DNA of 64,000 nucleotides from Marivirga harenae (GCF_030534335.1 NZ_CP130565.1:317501-381500); one strand, 5' to 3'. Numbered from the stretch's first letter, positions 8,910 through 18,816 are shown. The notes: generated by a model not told the origin, from the sequence alone. A program made the numbers and translations.

Positions 8910-10238
8910 ATGATGAAAAGACTTATGATCGGGTCTTTGTGTTTATTGATGGCCTACGGCTCAATGGCGCAAAAAAAGGAAATCGAGTTTACTGAATTCG
9001 ATTTAGACAATGGAATGCATGTGATTTTACATCAAGATAATTCCACTCCAATAGTGGTAGTTTCAGTAATGTACCATGTAGGTTCCAAAAATGAAAACCC
9101 TGAAAGAACAGGTTTTGCTCACTTCTTTGAGCACTTATTATTTGAAGGGTCAAAAAATATTGAAAGAGGTCAATTTGACAAATATATCACCAATGCTGGT
9201 GGTGTTAACAATGCCAATACGTCAAATGACAGAACTTACTATTATGAAATCTTACCATCAAATCAATTAAAACTAGGTTTATGGTTAGAATCTGAAAGAT
9301 TAATGCACGCGCAAATACAAGATATAGGTGTGGAAACACAACGCGAAGTTGTAAAAGAAGAGAAGAGACAAAGGTATGACAACCAGCCTTATGGGACTAT
9401 CTTACCTGAAATCATGAAAAGAGCATATACTGAGCATCCTTATAGATGGACGCCAATCGGCTCTTTGGAGCATTTAAATGCTGCGTCTTTGGATGAGTTT
9501 GTAGAATTTTACGAAACTTTCTATGTTCCTGAGAATGCGACTTTATCTATAGCTGGAGATATTGAAATTGATGAGGCCAAAAAATTAGTGAAAGACTATT
9601 TTGGTCCTATTGAAAAAGGTGGAAAAGAAATACCAAGACCAGACATAGTGGAGCCGGAACAAAAAGTAGAAGTTCGAGATACTATTTATGACAACATTCA
9701 ATTGCCTGCTGTAATTCAAGCATACCATATGCCAGCACAAGGCACCGAAGATTCATATGCGTTGGAAATGTTGAGCACGGCACTTTCCGGTGGTCAATCA
9801 GCCAGAATGTACAAGTCTTTGGTTGATGAACAACAAAAAGCACTACAAGTTGCCGCTATCCCATTTTCATCCGAAGATCCCGGATTGTATCTCCTTTTCG
9901 GATTACCTACAATAGGTGGTGATTTGAAAGAATTGGAAAATGCAATGGATGCAGAAATCCAAAAAGTACAAGAGGAACTTATTTCTGACCAAGAATTTGA
10001 AAAAATCAGAAACCAAAAGGAAAATGATTTTATTTCTGGTAACAGTACCATGGCCGGAATTGCAGAGAGTTTAGCAAACTATCATGTTTATTATGGCGAT
10101 GCTGACTTAATCAATAAAGAGATAGATCGATATATGAAAGTTACTAAAGAAGATATTAGAAGAGTAGCTCAAGAGTATCTCACTGAAGATAATAGAGTAG
10201 TACTTTATTACTTACCAAAATCTCAACAAAATCAATAA
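8910..10238 (+). CDS. M16 family zinc metallopeptidase, catalytic subunit
   Basis: A 442-residue protein with a signal peptide (residues 1-20, ending GSMAQ), so it is exported. The inverted zinc motif HFFEH is at residues 71-75 and the downstream metal-binding Glu is in the REVVKEEKRQ region. The C-terminal half is the inactive-like M16 lobe, but the usual Arg/Tyr substrate-binding pair is incomplete: ARMYKSLVDEQQKALQVAAI has the Arg and no matching Tyr. The next gene, 27 bases downstream, has that pair and lacks the zinc site, so the two probably form one heterodimeric peptidase, as known for mitochondrial processing peptidase and similar bacterial pairs. Likely role: degradation of short peptides in the periplasm. 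Confidence 0.88.
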   Translation: MMKRLMIGSLCLLMAYGSMAQKKEIEFTEFDLDNGMHVILHQDNSTPIVVVSVMYHVGSKNENPERTGFAHFFEHLLFEGSKNIERGQFDKYITNAGGVNNANTSNDRTYYYEILPSNQLKLGLWLESERLMHAQIQDIGVETQREVVKEEKRQRYDNQPYGTILPEIMKRAYTEHPYRWTPIGSLEHLNAASLDEFVEFYETFYVPENATLSIAGDIEIDEAKKLVKDYFGPIEKGGKEIPRPDIVEPEQKVEVRDTIYDNIQLPAVIQAYHMPAQGTEDSYALEMLSTALSGGQSARMYKSLVDEQQKALQVAAIPFSSEDPGLYLLFGLPTIGGDLKELENAMDAEIQKVQEELISDQEFEKIRNQKENDFISGNSTMAGIAESLANYHVYYGDADLINKEIDRYMKVTKEDIRRVAQEYLTEDNRVVLYYLPKSQQNQ

Positions 10239-10265
10239 TTCGATTCACGAAATAATTTTAGAAAA

Positions 10266-12302
10266 ATGGTTAAAAAGATATATTTAAGTTTCGTTTTCGC
10301 TCTGATGGCAAGTTTTGCATTTGCCCAAGTGGACAGAACAACTGCTCCGGAACCTACACCGGCAAAGGAAATTAATATAGGTGAGCCTACTACTTTCACT
10401 TTGAAAAATGGTTTAAAAGTATTTGTGGTGGAAAATCACAAATTGCCAAGAGTGGCATTTTCTTTAACTTTTGATAGAGATCCCGTATTGGAAGGAGATA
10501 AAGCTGGCTACGTGAGCATGGCAGGTCAAATGTTGATGAAAGGAACTGAGAATCGTACTAAAGCAGAATTAGATCAAGATATTGACTTCATAGGAGCTAA
10601 CATCAATACTTATTCAACTGGAATGTTTGCAACCTCACTAACTAAACATCAAGATAAATTGATGGAGTTAATGACAGATGTATTGTTCAACCCAGCATTC
10701 CCTGAGGACGAATTGGATAAATTAAAAAAGCAGACTTTATCCGGCTTAGCGGCTTCCAAAGATGATCCTAACGCAATCGCTTCAAATGTAAGAGGAAAAT
10801 TGGTTTATGGTGATAATCATCCATATGGAGAGTTTGAAACTGAAGAGTCAGTAGAGAATATAACTTTAGCGGAAATTAAGGCCTATTATGACAGTTATTT
10901 CAGACCTAACATAGGTTATTTGGCGATTGTCGGAGATATTACTCCTAAAGAAGCCAAGAAGCTAATCAAGAAGAATTTTGAGAAATGGGAGAAAGGTAAT
11001 GTTCCGACTGCTGAATACGAAATCCCTAGTCCTCCGGAAGAAACTTTAGTTGCTCTTGTGGACAGAGAAGCTTCTGTTCAGTCTGTAGTAAATGTAACCT
11101 ACCCTGTTGAATTAACAATTGGTGACGAGGATGTTATTGTTGCTAGAGTTTTAAATCAAATCCTAGGCGGTGGCTTCTCTTCAAGATTAATGCAAAATTT
11201 AAGAGAGGACAAGGCCTTTACTTATGGAGCAAGATCTTCTTTAAGCGCAGATGAATTTGTTGGTAGTTTTACTGCAAGTGCAAGCGTTCGGAATGAGGTA
11301 ACTGATAGTGCTGTAAACGAATTTATGGCTGAGTTAACGAAAATAAATGAAGAAGGTGTTACCCAAGAAGAGCTAGATGCTGCCAAAGCTTCTATTGCAG
11401 GTAGTTTTGCTCGATCGTTGGAAAGTCCACAAACAGTGGCATCATTTGCTATCAATACTGCTCGATATAATTTGCCAAAAGACTATTATGCGAATTATTT
11501 GAAAAATCTTGAGGCGGTAACTTTAGAAGACGTTAAAGCAGCAGCACAAAAATACATTTTACCAAATAATGCCAATATTTTGGTAGTGGGTAAAGGAGAA
11601 GATGTAGCAAAAAGCTTATCCCGATTTGGTGAGCTGAAATATTACAATCGAAAAGGAGAAGAATATGATCCGAATGATAAAAGCGCTATGCCTGCTGATC
11701 TAACAGCTGAAAAAGTATTGGAAAAGTATTTTGAAGCCCTAGGTGGCAAAGCGAAATTAGAGGCTGTTAAGTCAATGAAAACTTCTTATAATGCAAGTGT
11801 TCAAGGTCAAAACATTAGCATTAACGAAGTAAAAGATAATAGTAATTATAAGCAAGAAGTTGCAATGGGCCCAATGGTTCTCAGCAAAGTTTTGGTAAAT
11901 GATGAAGGCGTAAAGGTATTTCAACAAGGTCAAGAAGTTCCTTTACCAGAGCAAGCTAAGGCAGGAGTAAAAGCAGGAGCAAAGATTTTCCCAGAACTAC
12001 ACTATTCTGAAATGGGTGCTACGCTTGAACTAAAAAATGTAGAAGAAATAAACGGAAAGCCTGCTTATGGCGTGGCTGTTACTATGCCTTCAGGTCAAAC
12101 AAGTACTTCCTATTTCGATGCTGAATCAGGGTTAAAAGTAAAAACTTCTTCAGCTCAGGCTTCTGAGGAAATTAAAAGCTATAAAGAGGTAGATGGAATT
12201 ATGATTCCTGAAAAAAGAGCTATTAATCAAGGCTTCCAAATGAATGCTGATTTGCAGTCAGCTGAATTAAATATCGAGATTAAAGAGGATACTTTTCAGT
12301 AA
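10266..12302 (+). CDS. M16 family peptidase-like subunit without zinc site, fused to a C-terminal beta-rich domain
   Basis: A 678-residue exported protein (signal peptide ending SFAFAQ). It aligns with its upstream neighbour over the M16 fold, but the HFFEH position reads SMAGQ (in GYVSMAGQMLMKGT), so it cannot bind zinc in the normal way. It keeps the substrate-binding Arg and Tyr motif (SSRLMQNLREDKAFTYGA). After about residue 470 there is an extra domain of some 200 residues (LTAEKVLEKYFEALGGKAKLEAV in part) that resembles the LolA/outer-membrane-lipoprotein-sorting fold. The 27-base spacing and complementary active-site parts point to a heterodimer with the upstream gene. The job of the extra domain is unknown. 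Confidence 0.85.
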   Translation: MVKKIYLSFVFALMASFAFAQVDRTTAPEPTPAKEINIGEPTTFTLKNGLKVFVVENHKLPRVAFSLTFDRDPVLEGDKAGYVSMAGQMLMKGTENRTKAELDQDIDFIGANINTYSTGMFATSLTKHQDKLMELMTDVLFNPAFPEDELDKLKKQTLSGLAASKDDPNAIASNVRGKLVYGDNHPYGEFETEESVENITLAEIKAYYDSYFRPNIGYLAIVGDITPKEAKKLIKKNFEKWEKGNVPTAEYEIPSPPEETLVALVDREASVQSVVNVTYPVELTIGDEDVIVARVLNQILGGGFSSRLMQNLREDKAFTYGARSSLSADEFVGSFTASASVRNEVTDSAVNEFMAELTKINEEGVTQEELDAAKASIAGSFARSLESPQTVASFAINTARYNLPKDYYANYLKNLEAVTLEDVKAAAQKYILPNNANILVVGKGEDVAKSLSRFGELKYYNRKGEEYDPNDKSAMPADLTAEKVLEKYFEALGGKAKLEAVKSMKTSYNASVQGQNISINEVKDNSNYKQEVAMGPMVLSKVLVNDEGVKVFQQGQEVPLPEQAKAGVKAGAKIFPELHYSEMGATLELKNVEEINGKPAYGVAVTMPSGQTSTSYFDAESGLKVKTSSAQASEEIKSYKEVDGIMIPEKRAINQGFQMNADLQSAELNIEIKEDTFQ

Positions 12303-12324
12303 TTAAAATAATAAGTTTTTAAAA

Positions 12325-12364
12325 AAGCTCGAATAAAGGAATGATTTATTCGGGCTTTTTTTTT
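12325..12364. terminator. Terminator between the convergent M16 and ppc genes
   Basis: Arms AAGCTCGAATAAA and TTTATTCGGGCTT pair over 13 positions with one G-T pair, followed by nine T on the plus strand and preceded by six A. It serves the M16 operon and could also stop ppc transcription arriving from the other side. Confidence 0.85.
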
Positions 12365-12416
12365 CAGAACTCATTGGTTTATCTTCGTCAATTGCAAGTC
12401 TGCAAAGTTTCACATT

Positions 12417-14975
12417 TTATGCTGCATTTCTTGCTGCATTCACAATCCCAAACATACTTCTCAGAATCAATTTTTTATAGATATCTTCATTTTCCACACC
12501 TTCCCTTAACTTTTGAATTGCATACTGCTGAATTGTAATCAAAGGTAACACTATTCTCTCTCTAATAGCTATTGATGCTTGGGATACAGGAGCTTCATGC
12601 AATAGTCCTTTTTTACCACTGATTTCATCCAACTCCTCCTTACTCAGGTCGAATTCCTTTTTCATTAACTGCCAGAATTCTCCATATTCTTTATCCTTAC
12701 CTAGATAAGCCGTAGCAGGGTAAAAAGATTTTGCGATGGACTGCATGGAGTTGCCCAATAGGGTTCTAAAAAATAGAGAGTCAGAATATAATTGTTTGAT
12801 ATCCTTTGCTTTCCCTTTCTGCTTGAGCGTGCTAAGTGCAGTGCCTACTCCGTAAAATCCAGGGATGTTTTGTTTCATTTGAGCCCATGCACCAACAAAC
12901 GGGATAGCTCTAAGATCTTCAAATTTCAATTCACCTTTTTTTCCTCTACTCGTAGGTCTACTTCCGATATTGGTATCACCAAAGTATTTTAGTGGGGTTA
13001 CATTACCTAAATAGCTTGTGAATTTCTCGTGACTTTTAAAGTCCTTATAGAGTTGGTAAGCAGTTTCTGCCAACTGATCTAATAAGGCTCGTTCCTTTTC
13101 AGCAAGCACTCTATTATCATCGGCAAACAAATGATTTTCCAATCCTGCTGATAGCAACTGCTCCATATTATAACGACAAGATCCTACTTTCCCATAATTA
13201 GAACTGATGGTTTGACCTTGGATAGTCACTTGAACTTCCTCATCTTCTATTTTAGGGCCTAGGGAAGCATAAAAATCATGCATATTCCCGCCACCTCTTG
13301 CAGGAGGACCTCCTCTCCCATCAAAGAAAATTACTTTAATACCATATTCTCTTGAAATTTCCGTAAGTGCTTCCTTAGCCTGAAAAATTGACCAATTAGC
13401 TCGTAAATAACCACCATCTTTAGTACCATCAGAGAAGCCTACCATGATCGTCTGCTTATCTCCTCTGCTCTTAATGTGCTTTCTATAAAATGGTATTTCA
13501 TACAACTGCTTCATAATGTCTGAGGCATTAGCTAAATCATCAATGGTTTCAAATAGCGGAACTATATCTAGTGACTCATAAGCACTAGCACTTAATTTAA
13601 TCCTTGCTAACTGGAAAACCTCCATTACATGCAGAGCTGACTGACAATTACTGATTATGTATCGATGACAAGCTCTGTTTCCATTTCTTTTCTTAATCTC
13701 TTCCAATGCATCAAAGCTTTTTAGCATTTCTTGGTGAAAAGCATCGTAAATACTATTGTCACTTGGTAGTTTTTCAACGCCAAGTAGATGATTAATTTTG
13801 TCTTGCTCTGGCATTTTTTCATATTGAGCAGCAATATTTTTATCATCTTGATGCTCCAAAATATCTTCCCACAAAGCATCATGTTTGCGGCTATCCTGCC
13901 GGATATCCATGATGGAAAAATGGAAGCCAAATATTCTCACCTTTAAAATGAATTTCTCTAAAAGCTCAGAAAATATTCCGTTATGTTCAGCCTTCAGGTT
14001 TTTGAGCGCTTCTTTCAACATCCGGATTAATTCTTCCGGATTATTAAATCCCTTTGACTTATTTCCATAAAGAGAATCATAAACTTTTTGCTCTGCTTGT
14101 AGGATTTTATCCTCCACCCCTTTAAAAGTTAGTCTTCGTCTTATGGCACGTAGATCTCTGTAGTAGCATTTCAAAATAGTTTCTCTCAGCCTATCTGCTA
14201 CTTTAACAGTAATATCATGAGTGACAAATGGATTACCATCTCTGTCCCCTCCTGGCCAAAAACCAACGGTTAGTAAATCAGGATTTATCCAATCTTCCCA
14301 ATGCTCATCTAATTCTTCAACCAAATCATACAGAATTGAGGGTATACTTTTATAAAATACATTTTCTAAATACCAGCACAGACTAACTGCCTCATCGTAA
14401 GGACTTGGTTTTACTTTGTTAATAAAAGGGGTTTTTCCTAACTGCAACATCAAGGAATTAATAGAAGCTAGATCATTCTTTCTGATGGCGTTTTCGAGAT
14501 CAGTATTGATCGCCAAAACATTGCCAGGATAAAACTGAGTGGGGTGGGCAGTTAGCACAATTCGAACTGAAAAAGTCTCTAATTTTTCCTTTAGCTCCTT
14601 CAGTTTGTTCGCATGTCTGACCCTTCCAATGAGCTCTTTTATGGAACCTTTCCCTTCTACATTAAATATCTTTTCAAAAGCAGCATCTTCAATAGAGTCA
14701 AAAAGTAAAACCTGCCTTTCTACATACTGAATTAATTGAAACAGTAACTGATGAAGCTCTTTTTCATCTTTATCTCCTAAAATTTCCCTCTTAAATTGAT
14801 CAATTATCTCTATTGGTTCTTTTCCGTTCTTAAAACCTTGTTGGCTTAACTGCTCAAGTATGGGCAAAAGTGTCCCTGTCCTGTATATATGGTCATAAGG
14901 CAAATCTAAAAAAAGACTATTATATGCTGTATATCTAGTTGCCACTTCATCCTGATAATTGACTTTTTTCATCAT
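12417..14975 (-). CDS. ppc: Phosphoenolpyruvate carboxylase
   Basis: An 852-residue enzyme that makes oxaloacetate from PEP and bicarbonate, refilling the TCA cycle. Seen are the active-site His motif VLTAHPTQ, the GFWPGGDRDGNP block, MVGFSDGTKDGG, and the mobile-loop motif FFDGRGGPPARGGG. The usual C-terminal ending QNTG is replaced by NAARNAA. Length is slightly below the 880-930 of proteobacterial enzymes but normal for Bacteroidota. It is transcribed alone, converging on the M16 operon. Allosteric control is likely by family analogy but cannot be read from the sequence. Confidence 0.95.
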   Translation of the reverse strand: MMKKVNYQDEVATRYTAYNSLFLDLPYDHIYRTGTLLPILEQLSQQGFKNGKEPIEIIDQFKREILGDKDEKELHQLLFQLIQYVERQVLLFDSIEDAAFEKIFNVEGKGSIKELIGRVRHANKLKELKEKLETFSVRIVLTAHPTQFYPGNVLAINTDLENAIRKNDLASINSLMLQLGKTPFINKVKPSPYDEAVSLCWYLENVFYKSIPSILYDLVEELDEHWEDWINPDLLTVGFWPGGDRDGNPFVTHDITVKVADRLRETILKCYYRDLRAIRRRLTFKGVEDKILQAEQKVYDSLYGNKSKGFNNPEELIRMLKEALKNLKAEHNGIFSELLEKFILKVRIFGFHFSIMDIRQDSRKHDALWEDILEHQDDKNIAAQYEKMPEQDKINHLLGVEKLPSDNSIYDAFHQEMLKSFDALEEIKKRNGNRACHRYIISNCQSALHVMEVFQLARIKLSASAYESLDIVPLFETIDDLANASDIMKQLYEIPFYRKHIKSRGDKQTIMVGFSDGTKDGGYLRANWSIFQAKEALTEISREYGIKVIFFDGRGGPPARGGGNMHDFYASLGPKIEDEEVQVTIQGQTISSNYGKVGSCRYNMEQLLSAGLENHLFADDNRVLAEKERALLDQLAETAYQLYKDFKSHEKFTSYLGNVTPLKYFGDTNIGSRPTSRGKKGELKFEDLRAIPFVGAWAQMKQNIPGFYGVGTALSTLKQKGKAKDIKQLYSDSLFFRTLLGNSMQSIAKSFYPATAYLGKDKEYGEFWQLMKKEFDLSKEELDEISGKKGLLHEAPVSQASIAIRERIVLPLITIQQYAIQKLREGVENEDIYKKLILRSMFGIVNAARNAA

Positions 14976-15185
14976 TTCAAATTTTATAGGGTGATTTTAG
15001 AAGGTTTATATTTTAAATTTACGAAAATACTAACTTAATACACTTAAAAATGGACCGTCTTTTTTACAATAGATCAAAATTCCCCTCCCTATTCAGAATC
15101 AAAATCAAGGAAAAGTGCTCTTCAGAAGCTAGAAATAGTATTTTGATGTAATTAAAACTCAAGAAGTAATACTACTGGTCCTTTT

Positions 15186-16064
15186 TCACTTAGTAATTTG
15201 ACTTAGCAATTCTTGCTCCCGCACAACAAACCTTTTAAAGCTTCCTGGCTCATTTCCTGTAATTCTCAAAACTGAATCACTGGTATCAGGAGTAGCTTGG
15301 AATCTTGGGAAGTAATGTAACATTATCATTACTAAAATCAACATGGTAGGTACACCCTCTTTACTCTTTCTGATAAAGAAGGAGACCAAATTCGGAGACT
15401 TAAAGGTGATGCTCTGGCCAGTAATTTCGTTGATTTGATGAACCATTTCCCCAAAGGTCAGCTTTTCGTTATTTGTCAAATCGTAAGCTTCATTTTGATG
15501 ATCTTCGGAGCTTAGTAATATTTTAGCTGCCACTAAGCCAATATCTTTTGCATCTACCACAGTAAATTTTGCATTTCCAGCAGGTAAAAAAACCTCCGAC
15601 TTTTCAATTATGTCTTTTCTTAAAGTGGTAGTGAAATTTTGCATAAAATAAGCTGGTCTCAGAAATGTATAGGGAATCCCTGAATCCATTATCATTTTTT
15701 CGATTTTATAATGAGGAATGATGCTATTTTTATCAGCACCTTGAACCGAAAGAAAAACGATATGTTCTAAGCCCAACTTGATTGCTTCAGCAATTAAGGG
15801 TTGAAAATACTTCTTAGTGTCCGATATTTGCGGTGGCCTTAACAAAAATAAAGTATCAATACCCTCAAGATATTTATTGAATTGATCAACTTTTTCAAAA
15901 TCAAATTCTTGAAATTCAAGGAACTCGGGTTTTTCAAAAGCCATGACATCATTCTTAATATCCCTCAATCCAGCTACAACTTCAGCATCGATCTTGAGAC
16001 TTAACAAAGCATCGATAGTAGCTTTGCCAATATTTCCAGTTGCACCAGTAATTAATATCCTCAT
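15186..16064 (-). CDS. NmrA-like NAD(P)-binding protein (atypical SDR)
   Basis: From the ATG at 16064 (MRILITGATGNIG) the protein has 292 residues; an ATG three codons earlier is possible. The GATGNIG glycine motif is the dinucleotide-binding loop of the NmrA/HSCARG-type atypical short-chain dehydrogenases. The family sequence features LRPAYFMQN and VVDAKDIG follow. Some relatives are quinone reductases, others redox-sensing regulators without catalysis, so the substrate cannot be named. A second member of the superfamily lies just upstream on the same strand, 250 bases away, and may be a functional partner. Confidence 0.75.
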   Translation of the reverse strand: MRILITGATGNIGKATIDALLSLKIDAEVVAGLRDIKNDVMAFEKPEFLEFQEFDFEKVDQFNKYLEGIDTLFLLRPPQISDTKKYFQPLIAEAIKLGLEHIVFLSVQGADKNSIIPHYKIEKMIMDSGIPYTFLRPAYFMQNFTTTLRKDIIEKSEVFLPAGNAKFTVVDAKDIGLVAAKILLSSEDHQNEAYDLTNNEKLTFGEMVHQINEITGQSITFKSPNLVSFFIRKSKEGVPTMLILVMIMLHYFPRFQATPDTSDSVLRITGNEPGSFKRFVVREQELLSQITK

Positions 16065-16184
16065 AATTTCCAATTGCTATATTTAAAAACTTTGGACGTT
16101 TATCCCCTTATAATGCTTACGTATATTTAAGAAAAATCATCAATTGAATTGGTCAAAATTATGATGAAAATCCTATTACTTCTA

Positions 16185-16280
16185 TTACAATAAATCATTG
16201 AAATATTTTCGTTCGCTTTCCTGTAAAAACTTATTAAAATTAAACCAGAATAATCCATAGTAGCTATCGCCCAAAATCAT
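16185..16280 (-). other. Possible 31-codon small ORF in the gap between two SDR-type genes
   Basis: From ATG 16280 to TAA 16185 the frame reads MILGDSYYGLFWFNFNKF and continues LQESERKYFNDLL. The mix of aromatic and charged residues looks more protein-like than random AT-rich DNA. The frame is also open upstream to a stop near 16321, so it could be the tail of a lost gene. No family is recognised and there is no independent evidence of translation. Confidence 0.18.
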
Positions 16281-16315
16281 TTTTTTATACTGTTGCTTAA
16301 TTTTTGTAAGTAGTT

Positions 16316-16960
16316 TCAATAACTAACAAACGGCATTTGCTTGCCATATTTCTCAAATTCTTTTTCTTTACAAAGCTGCAGAATAAAATCAGCCAAATCC
16401 GCTCTGCCAATTTTCGTGCTAGCATCTACCCCTACCCAGCCGATTCTATAATCTTCCTTTTTAGTATCATCAGTCAACCTTGGACCTCGTACAATAATCC
16501 AGTCTCTATCACTTTTTTTCAATAATTCTGCATGGTCTTTGGCATCATTTAAGATTTTAGGTACCGCAATTTTCATGATGAATCGAATCATTTTATCAGG
16601 AAATTTAGGTTGATCTTTTTCAGGAAAAGGCAGCCCACCTCCTGACAAAGAAATGATTTGATTGATTCCCGATTCCTTCATAGCTCCTATGATATTTTTG
16701 GTGCCTTGCGTTTGTAAACCATCGGGCGATCCTTTCACATGACCAAACAAACTGACGACCATATCAGTACCAGACAGGGTTTTCGCTACATCTTCAGCAT
16801 TTAATACATCTCCTTTAATGACTTCTAAGTTTGCAGATTGATCTTGGATCTTACCAGGGTTTCTAGCTAACGCCTTTATTGAATAACCTTCTTTCAGCGC
16901 TTGATTTACAAATTGTGCTCCTGTCTTTCCACTTGCTCCGAATACTGCTAATTTCTTCAT
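16316..16960 (-). CDS. NAD(P)H-binding protein (BVR-B/YwnB-like atypical SDR)
   Basis: A 214-residue cytosolic protein beginning KKLAVFGASGKTG, the GxxGxxG nucleotide-binding loop of the NAD(P)H-binding family close to flavin reductase/biliverdin reductase B. The motifs LARNPGKI, VKGDVLNAEDV, ISLSGGG and the late DLADFIL are in the usual positions. It is transcribed away from an HxlR-type regulator with an 86-base shared upstream region, an arrangement in which the regulator usually controls the enzyme, often in response to electrophiles or quinones (inference from the families). Confidence 0.8.
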   Translation of the reverse strand: MKKLAVFGASGKTGAQFVNQALKEGYSIKALARNPGKIQDQSANLEVIKGDVLNAEDVAKTLSGTDMVVSLFGHVKGSPDGLQTQGTKNIIGAMKESGINQIISLSGGGLPFPEKDQPKFPDKMIRFIMKIAVPKILNDAKDHAELLKKSDRDWIIVRGPRLTDDTKKEDYRIGWVGVDASTKIGRADLADFILQLCKEKEFEKYGKQMPFVSY

Positions 16961-17000
16961 GACTTACTTTTTTGTCTTAGTTACTTGCTATTATACCTAT

Positions 17001-17008
17001 TAATTTTG
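17001..17008 (+). promoter_or_regulatory. Candidate -7 element in the divergent SDR/HxlR region
   Basis: TAATTTTG matches TAnnTTTG exactly and sits 38 bases before the HxlR start codon. No good -33 element is at the ideal spacing. Copies of TACTT and AAGTA flank it (for example near 17009 and 17042), which might be part of an operator. Confidence 0.3.
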
Positions 17009-17046
17009 TACTTGTTCCCACTACATATACACACCTTTTTGTAAGT

Positions 17047-17373
17047 ATGGAAAATGATTTGATTAAGGTTACACCAAGATGTCCGATTCGAACAACACTA
17101 GAATTGGTAGGTGGGAAATGGAAGCTCTTAATTATTATTCAATTGGCTACTGAACCCAAGCGTTTATCAAAATTGAAGCGAGACATCCCTGACATCAGTG
17201 AAAAAATGCTGATTCAAGAATTGAAGAATTTAGTGGACAGTGAATTAGTAATTCGAACCAATTATGGAGAAGTCCCGCCCAAAGTAGAGTATAAACTAAG
17301 TGATAAAGGTAAATTAGCTTTACCCTTAATTGGGCATATGAAAGAATTTGCTGAACAATATTTAGCCCAGTAG
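17047..17373 (+). CDS. HxlR-family winged-helix transcriptional regulator
   Basis: A 108-residue DNA-binding protein with the HxlR signature: CPIRTTLELVGGKWKLLII near the start, a winged helix with ISEKMLIQELKNLVDSELV as recognition part, and VEYKLSDKGKLALPLI at the end. The conserved N-terminal Cys (in RCPIR) is the residue that senses electrophiles in some members of the family. It is divergent from the NAD(P)H-binding gene at 16316-16960, its most likely target, and probably represses both itself and that gene. Confidence 0.88.
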   Translation: MENDLIKVTPRCPIRTTLELVGGKWKLLIIIQLATEPKRLSKLKRDIPDISEKMLIQELKNLVDSELVIRTNYGEVPPKVEYKLSDKGKLALPLIGHMKEFAEQYLAQ

Positions 17374-17512
17374 GGATATTCTGTTACTGTTACTTTTATT
17401 TTCAATTACAATATGTGATGAGGTATCTGCAAACTGTTTTGCAGAAGAAGTCGAATCTAGTATCCTTTTGTCTGGAATGGTCTTCCCTTTATTGACTCTG
17501 CTACAAAATAAA

Positions 17513-17537
17513 AAAAGGAGCCACCGAGGCTCCTTTT
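17513..17537 (-). terminator. Terminator for the minus-strand lipoprotein gene pair
   Basis: Perfect ten-pair stem AAAAGGAGCC/GGCTCCTTTT with a five-base loop. On the minus strand it is followed by a T-rich run, and it lies 22 bases past the stop codon at 17559. Confidence 0.85.
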
Positions 17538-17558
17538 GTAAATCATGTAGTAATTTGA

Positions 17559-18806
17559 TTAATGTCTTCCAGTACCATAATCGATATCCAGAATAATCTC
17601 ATCCTGGGAGTTTAAAAATAGGTCATTGCTATTATAAGAGAGTGAAAAGTTTCTTGGACCGACACGGTTAACATTTTCCAGATACCCTTCTCCAGTATTG
17701 TTAAGAATCAAATTTCCACTCCATTGGTATTCATCCCCTTTTTGAGTCCCTCCAATAATTTGAACATTAGCACCTTCTCCTGGAAGTTCCGCAAATTGTG
17801 GGACGATCTCTATGGAAAATTTCTCCCTATAGCCATTCCCTATATTGTAGCCGTAGTAATTACTTGCAATAGTACCATCATCAACAATAAAGTCTATATT
17901 CACTTTTTCATGAACAGGTTCGGTAACATATGCCACTGGTGTTGCAACGGAATAAAATTGAGTTCGATAGTTCTTATTATCAGAAAACGCAATTTCTCCA
18001 TTATTCGATTCAATTATATCAGAAACCGTCAAATAGCCTTGACCTTCTGATTCAATTCGACTACTTGTATTATATACATCATTTTTTAAGTACTCAAATA
18101 TAACAGTTGGTATAGCAGTGTAGGGAGAGGAATTTGCACTGTTGTCTAATTCAAAGTTCCATTGCGTTCTAAATTCCAATATTTCAAACGCAGCTGCTTC
18201 GTCCGGATTACCTCCTTCAAAACTAATAGTAGGATTGGTATAATTCTGGCCCTGCTCAATAATTTCTACACCCGTTATTTTTGAATTAAAGTTAACTGTA
18301 GCTTCCGACTGAGCATTTATATTCCATTGAGAAAAAGTAATTGTAATGCTATCGATTTTTTGCTCGTTGTAAAGCGAATAATAATTATCGCCAAACCATC
18401 TCCTGTTTTCAAAAACAAAAGATAAACTTTCATCTAATTGTTGCTGTGTAATTTTTCCGCTTTCATCAACAACAAAACCATTTGAATAAATACCAAAAGA
18501 TTCTACACAACAACTGGAATTATAGTAGCCTCGGATGTAATAATCAACATAATTTCCAGGAGTATATTGGCCACTGCTGTCTATTGTGATCGATTGTATT
18601 GCATATTCTGCTTTCGCTTCTAGTTCCGCTCCTTCACCAGTTGGATCACTTATTACCACTTCTGGAGTACCATTATAACCTGATCCTGCTGTAAAAGAAA
18701 ACAAAACCTCACCAAATTCCTGATTATTCGGTGAAACATCTATTTCATCATAATAATTTTGTACATCTGCAAATAATGCCCGGCCTGCCTTGGTAAAATT
18801 ATTCAC
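17559..18806 (-). CDS. C-terminal part of a probably frameshifted secreted lipoprotein (GxGY-repeat protein)
   Basis: A 415-residue frame with no ATG anywhere; the first possible start is a GTG at 18806, and the frame is open back to 18842, overlapping the end of the upstream lipoprotein gene. It has no signal peptide, which is odd for a protein with clearly extracellular character. It contains degenerate repeats of the GxGY...P.V.I..P type: GSGYNGTPEVVISDPTGEGA, GQNYTNPTISFEGGNPDEAA, GQGYLTV and GEGYLENV. The simplest reading is that it is the continuation of the 18817-19719 lipoprotein after a one-base frame change at 18817-18842. A separate protein started at GTG by translational coupling is the alternative. 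The function is unknown. Confidence 0.55.
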   Translation of the reverse strand: MNNFTKAGRALFADVQNYYDEIDVSPNNQEFGEVLFSFTAGSGYNGTPEVVISDPTGEGAELEAKAEYAIQSITIDSSGQYTPGNYVDYYIRGYYNSSCCVESFGIYSNGFVVDESGKITQQQLDESLSFVFENRRWFGDNYYSLYNEQKIDSITITFSQWNINAQSEATVNFNSKITGVEIIEQGQNYTNPTISFEGGNPDEAAAFEILEFRTQWNFELDNSANSSPYTAIPTVIFEYLKNDVYNTSSRIESEGQGYLTVSDIIESNNGEIAFSDNKNYRTQFYSVATPVAYVTEPVHEKVNIDFIVDDGTIASNYYGYNIGNGYREKFSIEIVPQFAELPGEGANVQIIGGTQKGDEYQWSGNLILNNTGEGYLENVNRVGPRNFSLSYNSNDLFLNSQDEIILDIDYGTGRH

Positions 18807-18816
18807 TTGAAAACCT

